From: Martinezella hainanensis
GTDB taxonomy: Bacteria > Pseudomonadota > Alphaproteobacteria > Rhizobiales > Rhizobiaceae
Direction: 5' to 3'
DNA length: 64,000 nt
Assembly (NCBI RefSeq): GCF_900094555.1
Contig: NZ_FMAC01000005.1
Coordinates: 248,001-312,000, forward strand
Of this stretch, positions 42,756 through 51,397 are shown piece by piece. A model generated the notes under the pieces. That model was not told where the DNA came from. It did not search any database and saw only the letters and a program-made list of their open reading frames with translations. The position numbers were made by a program, and so were the translations under genes. The first letter of the stretch is position 1. Every line of letters begins with the position of its first letter.

Positions 42756-44315
42756 ATGTTTGATGCAGGAGTTGGCAAGGCCATGGCTCAGCAGTCCAAT
42801 GATGTTTACGCCGCGCTCGCTCTTTCCCGCTTTGGGCTAGGGGCAGACCACAACGGCACCACCTCGATCGCGGCTGATCCGCGGGGTGCGTTGCTGGAAG
42901 AAATCACCGAGCGTTTCGTCCCGGTTCCGGTCGGGCCGCAGCTGCAATCCACGGCGGATCTTCTCGTTTCTCTCTACGCATTCCAGGAACAGCGCAAGGA
43001 GGCGAGGCAGCAGGCCGCAGCCGCTGTCGCCGCGGTGCCGCAGGACAAGCAGATGCAAGGCCCTCAGCAGCCGCAGAAGCCGCCGGTACAGCCTTCCGGC
43101 GCAATGGCAGGGCAGCCCAACAATCAGGCCCAGCCGAATAACCAGGCCATGGCGGCGGTCATCGGCAAGGCAGTCGAGAAGCTGGAAAAGCCCGCAATGC
43201 CCTATCTGCCGCAGCAGATCCTGCTGGCTGAGGTGGATGCCCGCTTCAACGGCACGATCCGGCAACCATTGATCGGCTTCGGCGAGCGTCTCGCCATGTT
43301 CTGGGCAAACCATTTCGCTGTTGCCGTCTCGAAGAGCGAAGAGGTCCATATCGTCGCCGGCGCATTCGAGCGCGAAGCCATCCGCCCGCATGTCTTCGGA
43401 CGCTTTGCCGACATGCTGCTCGCCGTCGAGACTCATCCGGCCATGCTCGGCTATCTCGACAACCAGCAATCGATCGGGCCAAATTCCAAGGCCAACGCCA
43501 ACAAGAAGCGCGGCCTCAACGAGAACCTCGCGCGCGAGACGCTGGAGCTGCACACGCTCGGCGTCAATGGCGGCTATACGCAGACCGATGTGACAACGCT
43601 TGCCAAGATCATCACCGGTTGGACGGTGGCGCGCGCCGAGGGCAAGCTCGGGACGCCCGGCACCTTCGTCTTCAACGCCGGCGCCCATGAGCCTGGCGAC
43701 CAGACGTTGCTCGGTCTTACCTATGCCGACAATGGTGTGGGGCAGGGGCGCGAAGCGCTGCGCGATCTCGCCCGCCATCCGGCGACGGCGCAGCATATTG
43801 CCACCAAGCTTGTTCGGCATTTCGTCGCCGATACGCCGCCGCCAGGGCTTGTGCAGACCGTCGCCACGACCTTCAGCAAGACGGATGGCGATCTTTCGGC
43901 CGTCTATCGAGCGCTCGTCGGCTCCGACGATGCGTGGAACCCGACACTCTCAAAGGTTCGCTCGCCCCTGGAATTCATGACCGCGCTTCTGCGGGCAAGC
44001 GGCGAGACGCCGAAGCCGAACGTCATTCTTGGCGCCTTGACCGCCATGGGCCAGCCCTTCTGGGCGCCGGCCGGCCCCAATGGCTTTGCAGACACCGTCG
44101 ATGTCTGGGCCTCCAGCGAGAGCCTCAGCATGCGCATGGATGTCGCCAATATGATTGCCAACGCGGCGGCACCTCAAGTCGATCCTCGCCGCTTCGTTTC
44201 CGACAGCCTTGGGCCGCTTCTTTCGCAGGAAACGCTGCAGGCGGTATCGCGCGCGGAGACCCGAAACCAGGGTTTGACGATCGCTTATCTTTCCCCCGAA
44301 TTTCAAAGGCGCTGA
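42756..44315 (+). CDS. DUF1800 family protein
   Basis: A 519-residue protein (ATG at 42756; one at 42783 is an alternative, giving MAQQSND). The N-terminal 'ALSRFGLGAD' and the central 'ARETLELHTLGVNGGYTQTDV' are characteristic of DUF1800. A Gln/Pro-rich low-complexity segment interrupts the N-terminal part around residues 80-130. Members are paired with DUF1501 proteins across many bacteria, but the biochemical role is unknown. No signal peptide is obvious, although the partner has one. Confidence 0.85.
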   Translation: MFDAGVGKAMAQQSNDVYAALALSRFGLGADHNGTTSIAADPRGALLEEITERFVPVPVGPQLQSTADLLVSLYAFQEQRKEARQQAAAAVAAVPQDKQMQGPQQPQKPPVQPSGAMAGQPNNQAQPNNQAMAAVIGKAVEKLEKPAMPYLPQQILLAEVDARFNGTIRQPLIGFGERLAMFWANHFAVAVSKSEEVHIVAGAFEREAIRPHVFGRFADMLLAVETHPAMLGYLDNQQSIGPNSKANANKKRGLNENLARETLELHTLGVNGGYTQTDVTTLAKIITGWTVARAEGKLGTPGTFVFNAGAHEPGDQTLLGLTYADNGVGQGREALRDLARHPATAQHIATKLVRHFVADTPPPGLVQTVATTFSKTDGDLSAVYRALVGSDDAWNPTLSKVRSPLEFMTALLRASGETPKPNVILGALTAMGQPFWAPAGPNGFADTVDVWASSESLSMRMDVANMIANAAAPQVDPRRFVSDSLGPLLSQETLQAVSRAETRNQGLTIAYLSPEFQRR

Positions 44316-44317
44316 CC

Positions 44318-45538
44318 ATGACCTGCGAACTCATGACACCCACCCGTCGTGCTGTCCTTGGTGCTTCAGGCGCCTTGTTTGCCTGGGCTTTCATCCCGCG
44401 CTTTGCCCATGCCGCCGGCGGACGCGACCCGCGTTTCATCACGATCATTCTGCGTGGCGCGCTTGATGGATTGACGGCTGTCCCACCCGTTGGCGACCCT
44501 GATTATCAAGCGCTGCGGCAGTCGATCGCCATGACGACGAGCGGCCCGGAGGCGGCTCTTCCGCTCGACAGTTTCTTCGCGCTGCACCCTTCGATGCCGA
44601 ATTTCAATCGGCTCTATCGTGCAGGTCAGGCGGCCGTCGTGCATGCCAGCGCGACGCCCTATCGCGACCGGTCGCATTTCGATGGGCAGGATGTGCTGGA
44701 ATCTGGCTACGAAATGCCCGGCCGCGTCGATTCCGGCTGGCTGAACCGGATGCTGGAGGGCCTGCCGAAGGGCGACAAGGTTTCGCCCGGTTCGTCGGAG
44801 ATCCGAGGCTTGTCGGTCGGTGCCAATGCACCGCTCGTCATTCGCGGCAAAGCGCCGGTGCTCGGCTGGTCGCCATCCAACCTGCAGCCGGTCAGCGACG
44901 ACCTGCCGCCGCGCCTGATGGATCTCTATAATCACACCGATCCGCTTTTTGCGAAAATCCTCGCCGAGGGCATATCGACCGGCAAGATCGCCGCCGGCCT
45001 TGATGTCAAGGCAAGGGGCGGGCCAGGTGACCCAACGGGTATGGAACAGATGGCGAGAGGCGCAGCCCGGCTGTTGGCACAGGACGATGGCCCCCGCGTC
45101 GCAGCATTGGCCTTCGAAGGATGGGATACCCATGCCGGCGAGGTGGATCGGCTCAACAAGCTTCTTGTCGGTCTCGATAATTCCTTTGCTGCGTTCCAGC
45201 AGGAACTTGGCCCGGCCTGGAAGGATACAGCGATCCTCGTTGCGACCGAATTCGGCCGCACGGCGCAGGTCAACGGTACGCAGGGCACGGATCATGGCAC
45301 TGGCACGGCCGCCTTCCTCGCCGGCGGCGCGATCAAGGGTGGCCGGGTGATTGCCGATTGGCCCGGTCTCAAGCAAGCGCAATTGCGCGATGGCCGCGAT
45401 CTGGCCGCCACCACGGATCTACGCGCCGTCGTCAAGGGCATTGCAGTCGATCTGCTCGGTGCGTCACCGGCCGTCTTGGCGCGCGACGTCTTCCCAGGCT
45501 CCGATCATGTCCTGCCGATGAAAGGGCTGATCGTCTGA
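44318..45538 (+). CDS. DUF1501 family protein with twin-arginine signal
   Basis: About 406 residues from the ATG at 44318, which directly follows the DUF1800 stop; a longer frame to 43934 overlaps that gene. The N-terminus has a Tat-like motif (TPTRRAVLGASGALFAWAF), so folded export is likely. 'TIILRGALDGLTAVPPVGD' and the 'TEFGRTAQVNGTQGTDHGTGTA' segment match the alkaline-phosphatase-like DUF1501 family. It forms a pair with the DUF1800 protein and is probably under the ECF sigma factor upstream. Confidence 0.88.
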   Translation: MTCELMTPTRRAVLGASGALFAWAFIPRFAHAAGGRDPRFITIILRGALDGLTAVPPVGDPDYQALRQSIAMTTSGPEAALPLDSFFALHPSMPNFNRLYRAGQAAVVHASATPYRDRSHFDGQDVLESGYEMPGRVDSGWLNRMLEGLPKGDKVSPGSSEIRGLSVGANAPLVIRGKAPVLGWSPSNLQPVSDDLPPRLMDLYNHTDPLFAKILAEGISTGKIAAGLDVKARGGPGDPTGMEQMARGAARLLAQDDGPRVAALAFEGWDTHAGEVDRLNKLLVGLDNSFAAFQQELGPAWKDTAILVATEFGRTAQVNGTQGTDHGTGTAAFLAGGAIKGGRVIADWPGLKQAQLRDGRDLAATTDLRAVVKGIAVDLLGASPAVLARDVFPGSDHVLPMKGLIV

Positions 45539-45561
45539 GCCAGGCTCCGATTGCGTGGTGT

Positions 45562-45666
45562 CGCAAGTGCATTCGCCACTTCGAAGCCCATGCCGGTATT
45601 GGCGCCGGTAACGACGAAAGTCTTGTTTGATTGATCGGGAACATCCGCCTGGGTGAAGCCGCTCAT
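45562..45666 (-). pseudogene. N-terminal remnant of a short-chain dehydrogenase gene
   Basis: The minus strand from the ATG at 45666 encodes about 35 residues that read like the start of a classical SDR: 'DQSNKTFVVTGANTGMGFEVANALA', including the TGxxxGxG nucleotide-binding motif. After that the sequence loses similarity, and the frame runs into the 3' end of the DUF1501 gene. The rest of the dehydrogenase (about 220 residues) is absent. Confidence 0.7.
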
Positions 45667-45670
45667 GGTT

Positions 45671-46315
45671 TCAGCTCCCGTTTGCGATGCCCGGCGCGGC
45701 ACGTACAAAGGCTTGGTCTTTCACCTGGTCGACCAGGAATTTCGCCAGGTTGCCTCGGGATAGCGTCATGCTCAGCTTCGTTTTGCCATACCATCCCACA
45801 TCGACGTGGCCGTTCGCAGGCGCATCTTTAAGATTGGGAATGCGTACCAGGGTCCAATCAAGGCCCGAGCCGACGATCAGTTCGGCGGTAGCCTTGATAT
45901 CCTCATAGGCTCCGCGCACGATCACCTTGAATAACAGCACGAAGGCATGCGCTTTGAAGGCGAACCGGTCCCTGGGATCGTGATAGGCGGCCGTGGAAAT
46001 CTGGATGAGCCGGCGCACGCCGGATTGCTTCATCGCGGCGATGATGTTGGACAAGCCGTGCATGACCGGCTTGTCCCCCTTCATCTTGAGGCTGTTGGGT
46101 CCGAGCGCACTGATGATGGCATCGGCGTTCTCCACGCACTTCGCAATGGCAGCCGCATCCTGCAGGTCGCCGACGACGTCATCGATCTTTCCGGTAAATT
46201 CAGACAGCTTGCTGGCGTCGCGAGTGTAGACGGACAGCTCGTATCCTCGGCTAAGCGCCTCGCGGATGATGTATTTCCCGGTCGGCCCTGTGCCTCCGAA
46301 GAGGGAGATTTTCAT
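45671..46315 (-). CDS. NAD(P)-binding protein of the NmrA/SDR-a5 type
   Basis: A 214-residue Rossmann protein with GGTGPTGKYI as the nucleotide-binding loop (residues 8-17), 'DAIISALGP' and 'SGLDWTLVRI', typical of atypical SDR NAD(P)H-binding proteins such as the biliverdin-reductase-like or NmrA-like group. Substrate unknown. It begins four bases upstream, in the transcription sense, of a truncated SDR remnant, so the two may derive from one former gene pair. Confidence 0.85.
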   Translation of the reverse strand: MKISLFGGTGPTGKYIIREALSRGYELSVYTRDASKLSEFTGKIDDVVGDLQDAAAIAKCVENADAIISALGPNSLKMKGDKPVMHGLSNIIAAMKQSGVRRLIQISTAAYHDPRDRFAFKAHAFVLLFKVIVRGAYEDIKATAELIVGSGLDWTLVRIPNLKDAPANGHVDVGWYGKTKLSMTLSRGNLAKFLVDQVKDQAFVRAAPGIANGS

Positions 46316-46425
46316 GGTTTTTCCCTGTCATTCAGCCAGCGAAAGCCGATCCGCCTGGCGATTTTTCGCGCACTGGAGACGTCGTTGTCGGGCCATCTTC
46401 CAGTGCGCGAGTTTGTCCTTGCGCC

Positions 46426-47043
46426 TTATGCGGCGCGTTCGAGCACTTCGCGAACCTGGGCTTCGGTGGTGGCAATGGCAGCATTTGCGGCATCCGGGCC
46501 GAAGACGGTGCCTTCGACACGGATGAGCTCAACGTCGGTCAGGCCGATGAAGCCGAGCAGATGGCGCAGATATCCCGTCTGGAAATCAAACGGCGCATAG
46601 TCTCCGGCAGAGAACACACCGCCGGTCGCCGTTACGAGATAGATCTTCTTGTTGGACAGCAATCCTTTAGGGCCATCTTCTCCATAACCGAAGGTCACAC
46701 CCGGCCAGATGATGTGATCGAACCAGGCCTTGAGCAGAGAGGATGGGCCGAAGTTGATCATGCTGGACCCAATGACGACGGTGTCGGCATGGCGCAGTTC
46801 ATCGACCAGTGCTTCGGCGAGCCTGACGGCTTCTGCTTGTTCTGGCGTGCGGCTTTCCGATGGTATCGCACGGCCATTGATATAGGCCGGCGCAATGTGC
46901 TGCAGCGGGTTTGTCGCCAGATCGCGGACGGTGATCGTGCCGCCGGAGCGGGCTTTGAGCCCTTCCGCGATTTCCGTTGCAAAGCGAGTGGACAAGCCCT
47001 CAGTCCCACGTGGGCTTGAGGTTACGAGTAGAATGGTGGTCAT
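46426..47043 (-). CDS. azoR: FMN-dependent NADH-azoreductase
   Basis: About 205 residues from the ATG at 47043, which has GGGAG six bases upstream; a longer frame to 47127 runs into the divergent promoter. The N-terminal 'LLVTSSPRG' and 'SSMINFGPSSLLKAWFDHIIWPGVTFGY' are typical of the AzoR/AcpD flavodoxin-like family, which reduces azo and quinone compounds. A divergent HxlR-family regulator, 87 bp away, is a common partner. Confidence 0.9.
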   Translation of the reverse strand: MTTILLVTSSPRGTEGLSTRFATEIAEGLKARSGGTITVRDLATNPLQHIAPAYINGRAIPSESRTPEQAEAVRLAEALVDELRHADTVVIGSSMINFGPSSLLKAWFDHIIWPGVTFGYGEDGPKGLLSNKKIYLVTATGGVFSAGDYAPFDFQTGYLRHLLGFIGLTDVELIRVEGTVFGPDAANAAIATTEAQVREVLERAA

Positions 47044-47071
47044 GATTGCTCCCTGCGGGGTCTGGTGGTAA

Positions 47072-47101
47072 ATAATAGTTACTGACGCTATTATGGTAAC
47101 T
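47072..47101. promoter_or_regulatory. Nested inverted repeats in the azoR-HxlR promoter region
   Basis: ATAATAG (47072-47078) pairs with CTATTAT (47088-47094), and AGTTAC (47077-47082) pairs with GTAACT (47096-47101). Two overlapping palindromes in an 86-bp divergent promoter fit a site for the HxlR regulator. Confidence 0.6.
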
Positions 47102-47129
47102 GTGGAAATTCCCGCAAGAAGGCACATTC

Positions 47130-47510
47130 ATGGCACTCAGTCACACTGATTTTCCTACCCCCGGTGACGGTTACGACTGCCGGATGGTACGAGAAATCCT
47201 TGATCTGGTCGGCGACAAGTGGAGCCTGTACATCATCGCCACGCTCAAGGGCGGTCCTGTCCGTTTCAACGAGTTGCGGCGCCGTATTGACGGTATCTCG
47301 CAACGGATGCTGACATTGACCTTGCGCGGGCTGGAGCGTGACGGGCTAGTAAAGCGATCGCTGTTTCCCACCATTCCGCCTCGCGTCGACTATGAGCTGA
47401 CCGATGTCGGACGGACGTTGCTTGCCCCGGTGATGGCGCTCGTAACCTGGGCCGATTCCAATCAGGATATCATTCAGGACGCTCGAGTGCGCTACGACGC
47501 CGGCCTATAG
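47130..47510 (+). CDS. HxlR-family transcriptional regulator
   Basis: A 126-residue winged-helix protein. 'CRMVREILDLVGDKWSLYIIATLKGGPVRFNELRRRIDGISQRMLT' is the family signature, with the Cys near the N-terminus that in several members senses quinones or oxidants. It is divergent from azoR, the classic arrangement for quinone- or azo-responsive control. Confidence 0.93.
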   Translation: MALSHTDFPTPGDGYDCRMVREILDLVGDKWSLYIIATLKGGPVRFNELRRRIDGISQRMLTLTLRGLERDGLVKRSLFPTIPPRVDYELTDVGRTLLAPVMALVTWADSNQDIIQDARVRYDAGL

Positions 47511-47569
47511 CCTTTTATGGTTCTGGTGGGGGAGAGGAAAACACGAGTGGCGTCTGATCAAAACAAATC

Positions 47570-47583
47570 CCGCAGGCCTGCGG
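47570..47583. repeat. Short palindrome between convergent HxlR and MFS genes
   Basis: CCGCAGGCCTGCGG is a perfect 14-bp palindrome in the 120-bp gap between two convergent genes. It may be part of a bidirectional terminator, though no T-tract is close. Confidence 0.4.
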
Positions 47584-47631
47584 AGGATATGATTGATCCT
47601 AAGAGCCAGTTCCCGATCGGTCATATGGAAA

Positions 47632-48813
47632 CTACGTGAGAGCCGCATGCGGGGGAACTGCGCCGCTGCGAGCTTCGCGCACCGTGGAGAGGATGGCGAC
47701 CACGCAGGCCAAGGCAAGCGCGACAGCGCCAAGCACCGGCAAACTGCGATAGCCATATCCGCTTTCAAGCAGAGCGGCACCCACGCTTGCTGCGATCGCA
47801 ATGCCGATATTGAACCCTGACGGGATGAGCGAGGAGGCAAGGCCCGGCGCATCGGCGGTCCACATCAGAATGCGAGCCTGGATAGGGGTGCCGATTGCAA
47901 AATTTAGAGCACCCCAAACGAAGATCGTCAGGCTCATCAGGACGGGATAGGGGCTTACCAGGTAAAGCACGACAAGTATGGCGGCCTGAACGGCGAGCAT
48001 GACGATAAGCGAAGGCATCAGCTTCCAGTCCGACAGCCGGCCGCCAATCACAACACCCAATGTTGCCCCGACGCCATTGAGCAGGAGGACCCAGGGAATA
48101 AGCATGGCATCAAGGCCTGTCACTTCCCGCAGGAGCGGTGTTATATAGGTAAACGGCACCATCTGGCCGATCATCAAGGCCAGCATCATGATGAGGGACG
48201 TCCAGACCTGCTGGCGGCCCAGAACGCGCACTTCGCTGCTCAAGTGACTGGATTGCTGAGATTCGGCTTTCGTCGGCGGGATCAAGGCCCATATCGCGAT
48301 CAATGCGAGAACGCCGACCAGGGTCATTGCCCAGAAAGTCGTACGCCATCCCCAAAGCCCGCCGATTGCCGCGCCGACAGGAACGCCGATAATATTCGAG
48401 ACGGTCAAGCCTGCGAGGATCACGGAGACTGCGCGTCCTCGAAATGCCTGTGGGACGAGGCCGACTGCAACCACCATGGCAATACCGAAATAGGCGCCAT
48501 GAGCGATGGCGGTTGCAACCCGGAAGAGGAGCATGGTGGCGAAGTCTGGTGCCAGCGCGCAGGCGATTTGCCCCATGCAAAAGGCGATCGTAAGTGCGAC
48601 CAGAATGTTACGGCGCGAAACCTGCCGTGTCGCCATGGTGAGGAGAGGTCCGCCGAGCGCAATTCCCAACGCATAGCCGGAAACCAGATAGCCGGCAAAA
48701 GGAATCGAGACACCCAAGCCCTCGGCTACATCTGGGAGAATGCCCGCGATGACAAACTCGGTCGTGCCGAAAGCAAAGGCAGCCAGAAACAAAGCGAAGA
48801 GGGGTAAAGGCAC
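47632..48813 (-). CDS. MFS transporter of the DHA1 drug/sugar efflux type
   Basis: A 393-residue membrane protein with about twelve hydrophobic segments. The N-terminal 'FGTTEFVIAGILPDVAEGLGVS' is typical of the AraJ/YdhP-like DHA1 branch, as is 'SNIIGVPVGAAIGGLWGWR'. Members export drugs, sugars or amino acids. An inverted repeat lies just ahead of the gene, and a GntR regulator is divergent. Confidence 0.9.
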   Translation of the reverse strand: MPLPLFALFLAAFAFGTTEFVIAGILPDVAEGLGVSIPFAGYLVSGYALGIALGGPLLTMATRQVSRRNILVALTIAFCMGQIACALAPDFATMLLFRVATAIAHGAYFGIAMVVAVGLVPQAFRGRAVSVILAGLTVSNIIGVPVGAAIGGLWGWRTTFWAMTLVGVLALIAIWALIPPTKAESQQSSHLSSEVRVLGRQQVWTSLIMMLALMIGQMVPFTYITPLLREVTGLDAMLIPWVLLLNGVGATLGVVIGGRLSDWKLMPSLIVMLAVQAAILVVLYLVSPYPVLMSLTIFVWGALNFAIGTPIQARILMWTADAPGLASSLIPSGFNIGIAIAASVGAALLESGYGYRSLPVLGAVALALACVVAILSTVREARSGAVPPHAALT

Positions 48814-48824
48814 ATCCAGCTCCG

Positions 48825-48852
48825 ATATAAAGGAATAAGGATTTCTTTATAT
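48825..48852. promoter_or_regulatory. Inverted repeat ahead of the MFS gene
   Basis: ATATAAAG (48825-48832) and CTTTATAT (48845-48852) are perfect complements with a 12-base gap, placed 12 bp upstream of the MFS start codon. It could be an operator for a local repressor. Confidence 0.5.
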
Positions 48853-49002
48853 TGCCATGAAGGAGACATCAAGTGTGAGTTGTTGTCGATGGTACTCGCC
48901 ACATAACGCGGGTTCTTTCGGGTGGCTTTGAGCCGGGCGGACGCGCACCATTTTGTGGTCCGATCCTTGACAAGCGAGGAATGTTTGTGAAGTTTGGCTG
49001 TC

Positions 49003-49716
49003 ATGAGTGAGGTGGCTGATTGGTTATCTTATACAAGTCCGATCAGTCGGAAAAACGCTGCCGAGGCAGTGTTTGAGGATATTCGTTCGGCAATCACATC
49101 GGGACGGTTGGCGGTCGGGACACGGCTGCCCGCTGAGTCGCAGCTTGCGACGCGTTATGGTGTCAGCCGCCCGATCATTCGTGAGGCGCTCCGCTCACTT
49201 CAGACACTCGGCCTTACCCAGACGCGCACCGGCAGCGGCACATATGTGGTGACCTCGACACCAGGTCCGGAGCTGCGTTATGGCGGTTATTCCGCGCGCG
49301 ATCTGATCGAGGCACGGCCATTCATCGAGGTTCCGGCCGCCGGCTGGGCGGCGCTGCGGCGCACGGAGCAGCAATTGGCGCGCCTACTTGAGCTCTGCGA
49401 TGAAATGGATCGAGAAGAAGATCCTTTGAAGTGGGTGAATTTAGACTCGGAATTCCATTCGACGATTGCGCAATCCTCGGGAAATGCAGTTTTCGCCAAA
49501 ATCGTCGCCGATGCCCGCGACGCGTTGATGCGGCAGTCGGAACTGGTGAATATGATGGCACAGCGCCGCGTTGCCTCGAATGTCGAGCACCGCCGCATCG
49601 TCGAGGCGATTGCGGCGGGATCGGAAGAGAAGGCCATCGCGGCGATGGAGGCCCATCTCGGTCAGGTCAAGCAGGTTGTGACCACGATCATCGGCGAGGG
49701 ACAGCCGCATCATTGA
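49003..49716 (+). CDS. GntR-family regulator (FadR/FCD subgroup)
   Basis: About 237 residues from the ATG at 49003; an ATG at 48994 is an alternative. The winged helix 'AEAVFEDIRSAITSGRLAVGTRLP', then 'ESQLATRYGVSRPIIREALRSLQTLGL', precedes an all-helical FCD domain. The 3' end overlaps the aspartase gene tail-to-tail by 29 bp. It may control aspA/ansP-ansA, as the asparagine locus has no other local regulator; the MFS gene is the alternative target. Confidence 0.88.
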   Translation: MSEVADWLSYTSPISRKNAAEAVFEDIRSAITSGRLAVGTRLPAESQLATRYGVSRPIIREALRSLQTLGLTQTRTGSGTYVVTSTPGPELRYGGYSARDLIEARPFIEVPAAGWAALRRTEQQLARLLELCDEMDREEDPLKWVNLDSEFHSTIAQSSGNAVFAKIVADARDALMRQSELVNMMAQRRVASNVEHRRIVEAIAAGSEEKAIAAMEAHLGQVKQVVTTIIGEGQPHH

Positions 49717-51115
49717 GAGCGGCCGGCAGGTTCGCGAGCCGCTCCGGCCGGAGTGCCTCGAAGAGTTGCTCGGCGGTCAGATATCCATGGTCCAACACGA
49801 TTTCCGGCACGGTACGTCCCGTTGCCAGCGCCTCGCGGGCAACTTTGGTCGCCGCCTGATAGCCGATCAACGGATTGAGCGCTGTGGCAAGGCCGATCGA
49901 TTCCTGCAACCGTTGTGCCATCAGAGCCGGATTGGCCGTGATGCCATCGACGCAGCGTGCGGCAAGGATATGGCAGGCTGCGGTCAGATGCATGATGCTT
50001 TCCGACAGCGAACGCACGATGATCGGTTCGAAGGCATTGAGCTGCAGCTGGCCAGCTTCCGCCGCCATGGTCACGGTGATGTCATTGCCGATGACGGAGA
50101 ATGCCACCTGATTGACCATTTCGGGGATCACCGGATTGACCTTGCCGGGCATGATGCTCGAACCGGCCTGCATGGCAGGCAGCGTGATCTCGCCGATGCC
50201 GGCCCGCGGTCCGGACGAGAGCAGGCGCAGGTCGTTACACGTTTTCGACAGCTTGACGGCAACGCGCTTCAGAACGCCGGAAAGATGGACGAAGGCGCCG
50301 GGATCCTGTGTCGCTTCGATGAGGTCGCTTGCCGTGACCAGGGGACGGCCTGTCAACTCAGCCAAATGAGCGCAGGCAAGGGCGGCATAGCCCACCGGTG
50401 CATTGAGGCCGGTACCTATCGCCGTGGCGCCGAGGTTGACCTCATGCAGAAGTGCCGCCGATTCGATCAGGCGGGACCGGTCTTCCCCGAGCATGATGGC
50501 GAAGGTCCTGAATTCCTGGCCAAGCGTCATCGGCACGGCATCCTGCAACTGAGTGCGGCCGATCTTCAAAATGCCGTCGAACTCCTTTGCCTTGCGCTCG
50601 AAGGCCTCCTGCAGCGTCTTCATAGCCGCTGCCAGACCGTCGATCGCCTCGATCAGCGCGACATTGACAGCCGTCGGGTAGGCGTCATTGGTCGACTGGC
50701 TGAGATTGACGTGATCGTTGGGATGAAGGTGGGCATAGTCACCCTTGGCGTGGCCGAGCAATTCGAGCGCGCGGTTGGCGATGACCTCGTTGGCGTTCAT
50801 GTTGGTGGAGGTGCCGGCACCACCTTGGATGACATCGACGACGAATTGTTCGTGTAGTTCGCCGGCGCGGATTTCACGGCAGGCGCGCACGATGGCGTCG
50901 AGCTTTTCCCTGCTGAGCAAGCCAAGTTCGTGATTGGCCGTGGCCGCTGCTTCCTTGACGAAGGCCAAGCCGCGGATGAGGTGCGTATAGCGGCCGATCG
51001 GCGTTCCCGTGACCTGGAAATTCTCAACCGCTCTTGCGGTGTGTACCCCCCAATAAACCTCGGCCGGAATATCCTTTTCGCCCAGCAGGTCATACTCGCT
51101 TCGCGTCTTGACCAC
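49688..51115 (-). CDS. aspA: Aspartate ammonia-lyase
   Basis: Aspartase converts aspartate to fumarate and ammonia. The 475-residue protein starts with GTG at 51115 (an out-of-frame ATG at 51117 lies beside it), with AGGAGG five bases upstream. It carries the fumarase/aspartase signature 'GSSIMPGKVNP' near residue 320 and 'GGAGTSTNMNANEV' early on. It is divergent from the asparagine permease and asparaginase genes, making a complete asparagine-to-fumarate path. In R. etli the aspartase gene (ansB) lies in the ansRPAB operon, a close counterpart. Confidence 0.94.
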   Translation of the reverse strand: MVKTRSEYDLLGEKDIPAEVYWGVHTARAVENFQVTGTPIGRYTHLIRGLAFVKEAAATANHELGLLSREKLDAIVRACREIRAGELHEQFVVDVIQGGAGTSTNMNANEVIANRALELLGHAKGDYAHLHPNDHVNLSQSTNDAYPTAVNVALIEAIDGLAAAMKTLQEAFERKAKEFDGILKIGRTQLQDAVPMTLGQEFRTFAIMLGEDRSRLIESAALLHEVNLGATAIGTGLNAPVGYAALACAHLAELTGRPLVTASDLIEATQDPGAFVHLSGVLKRVAVKLSKTCNDLRLLSSGPRAGIGEITLPAMQAGSSIMPGKVNPVIPEMVNQVAFSVIGNDITVTMAAEAGQLQLNAFEPIIVRSLSESIMHLTAACHILAARCVDGITANPALMAQRLQESIGLATALNPLIGYQAATKVAREALATGRTVPEIVLDHGYLTAEQLFEALRPERLANLPAALNDAAVPRR

Positions 51116-51146
51116 ATTATCCTCCTATGGTCGAAATCAAGTCATA

Positions 51147-51286
51147 TCTGTCAAGCTGTAAGACAGATTTTGAAATCTGTTATCTGCTGCGGCTTACCGC
51201 GTCAATAAGTGCCGCTTGGCTTGACCTGCCGTTAATTCTGTGCCTAAGAGAAAATCTGTCATACAGCATTACAGCATTACAGCATG
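51147..51286. promoter_or_regulatory. Four ATCTGT boxes and a short tandem repeat in the aspA-ansP promoter
   Basis: ATCTGT occurs at 51147-51152, as ACAGAT on the other strand at 51164-51169, again at 51176-51181 and at 51254-51259. The second and third form a perfect inverted repeat with a six-base centre. Next to the fourth, an 8-bp unit (ACAGCATT) is repeated three times at 51263-51286, the last copy with one change. These are good candidates for regulator sites shared by both divergent genes. Confidence 0.65.
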
Positions 51287-51397
51287 ACCGGCGATCTCTA
51301 GTGATGATTGACGGCTTGATTAAGGCAAACGGCATCCTGTCGGGTGCAAACGAGCACCCCGGACCCGTCCACGGACAAACGGCTCAAGGGAGGAGCA

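Noticed and set aside
42756..42840. ATG at 42763 in another frame as the start of a small gene
   Set aside because: The resulting short frame has no homology-like content and overlaps the DUF1800 gene.
51263..51286. Triplet of ACAGCATT as a CRISPR or microsatellite array
   Set aside because: Only three copies, no spacers and no cas genes; it is more likely part of the promoter.
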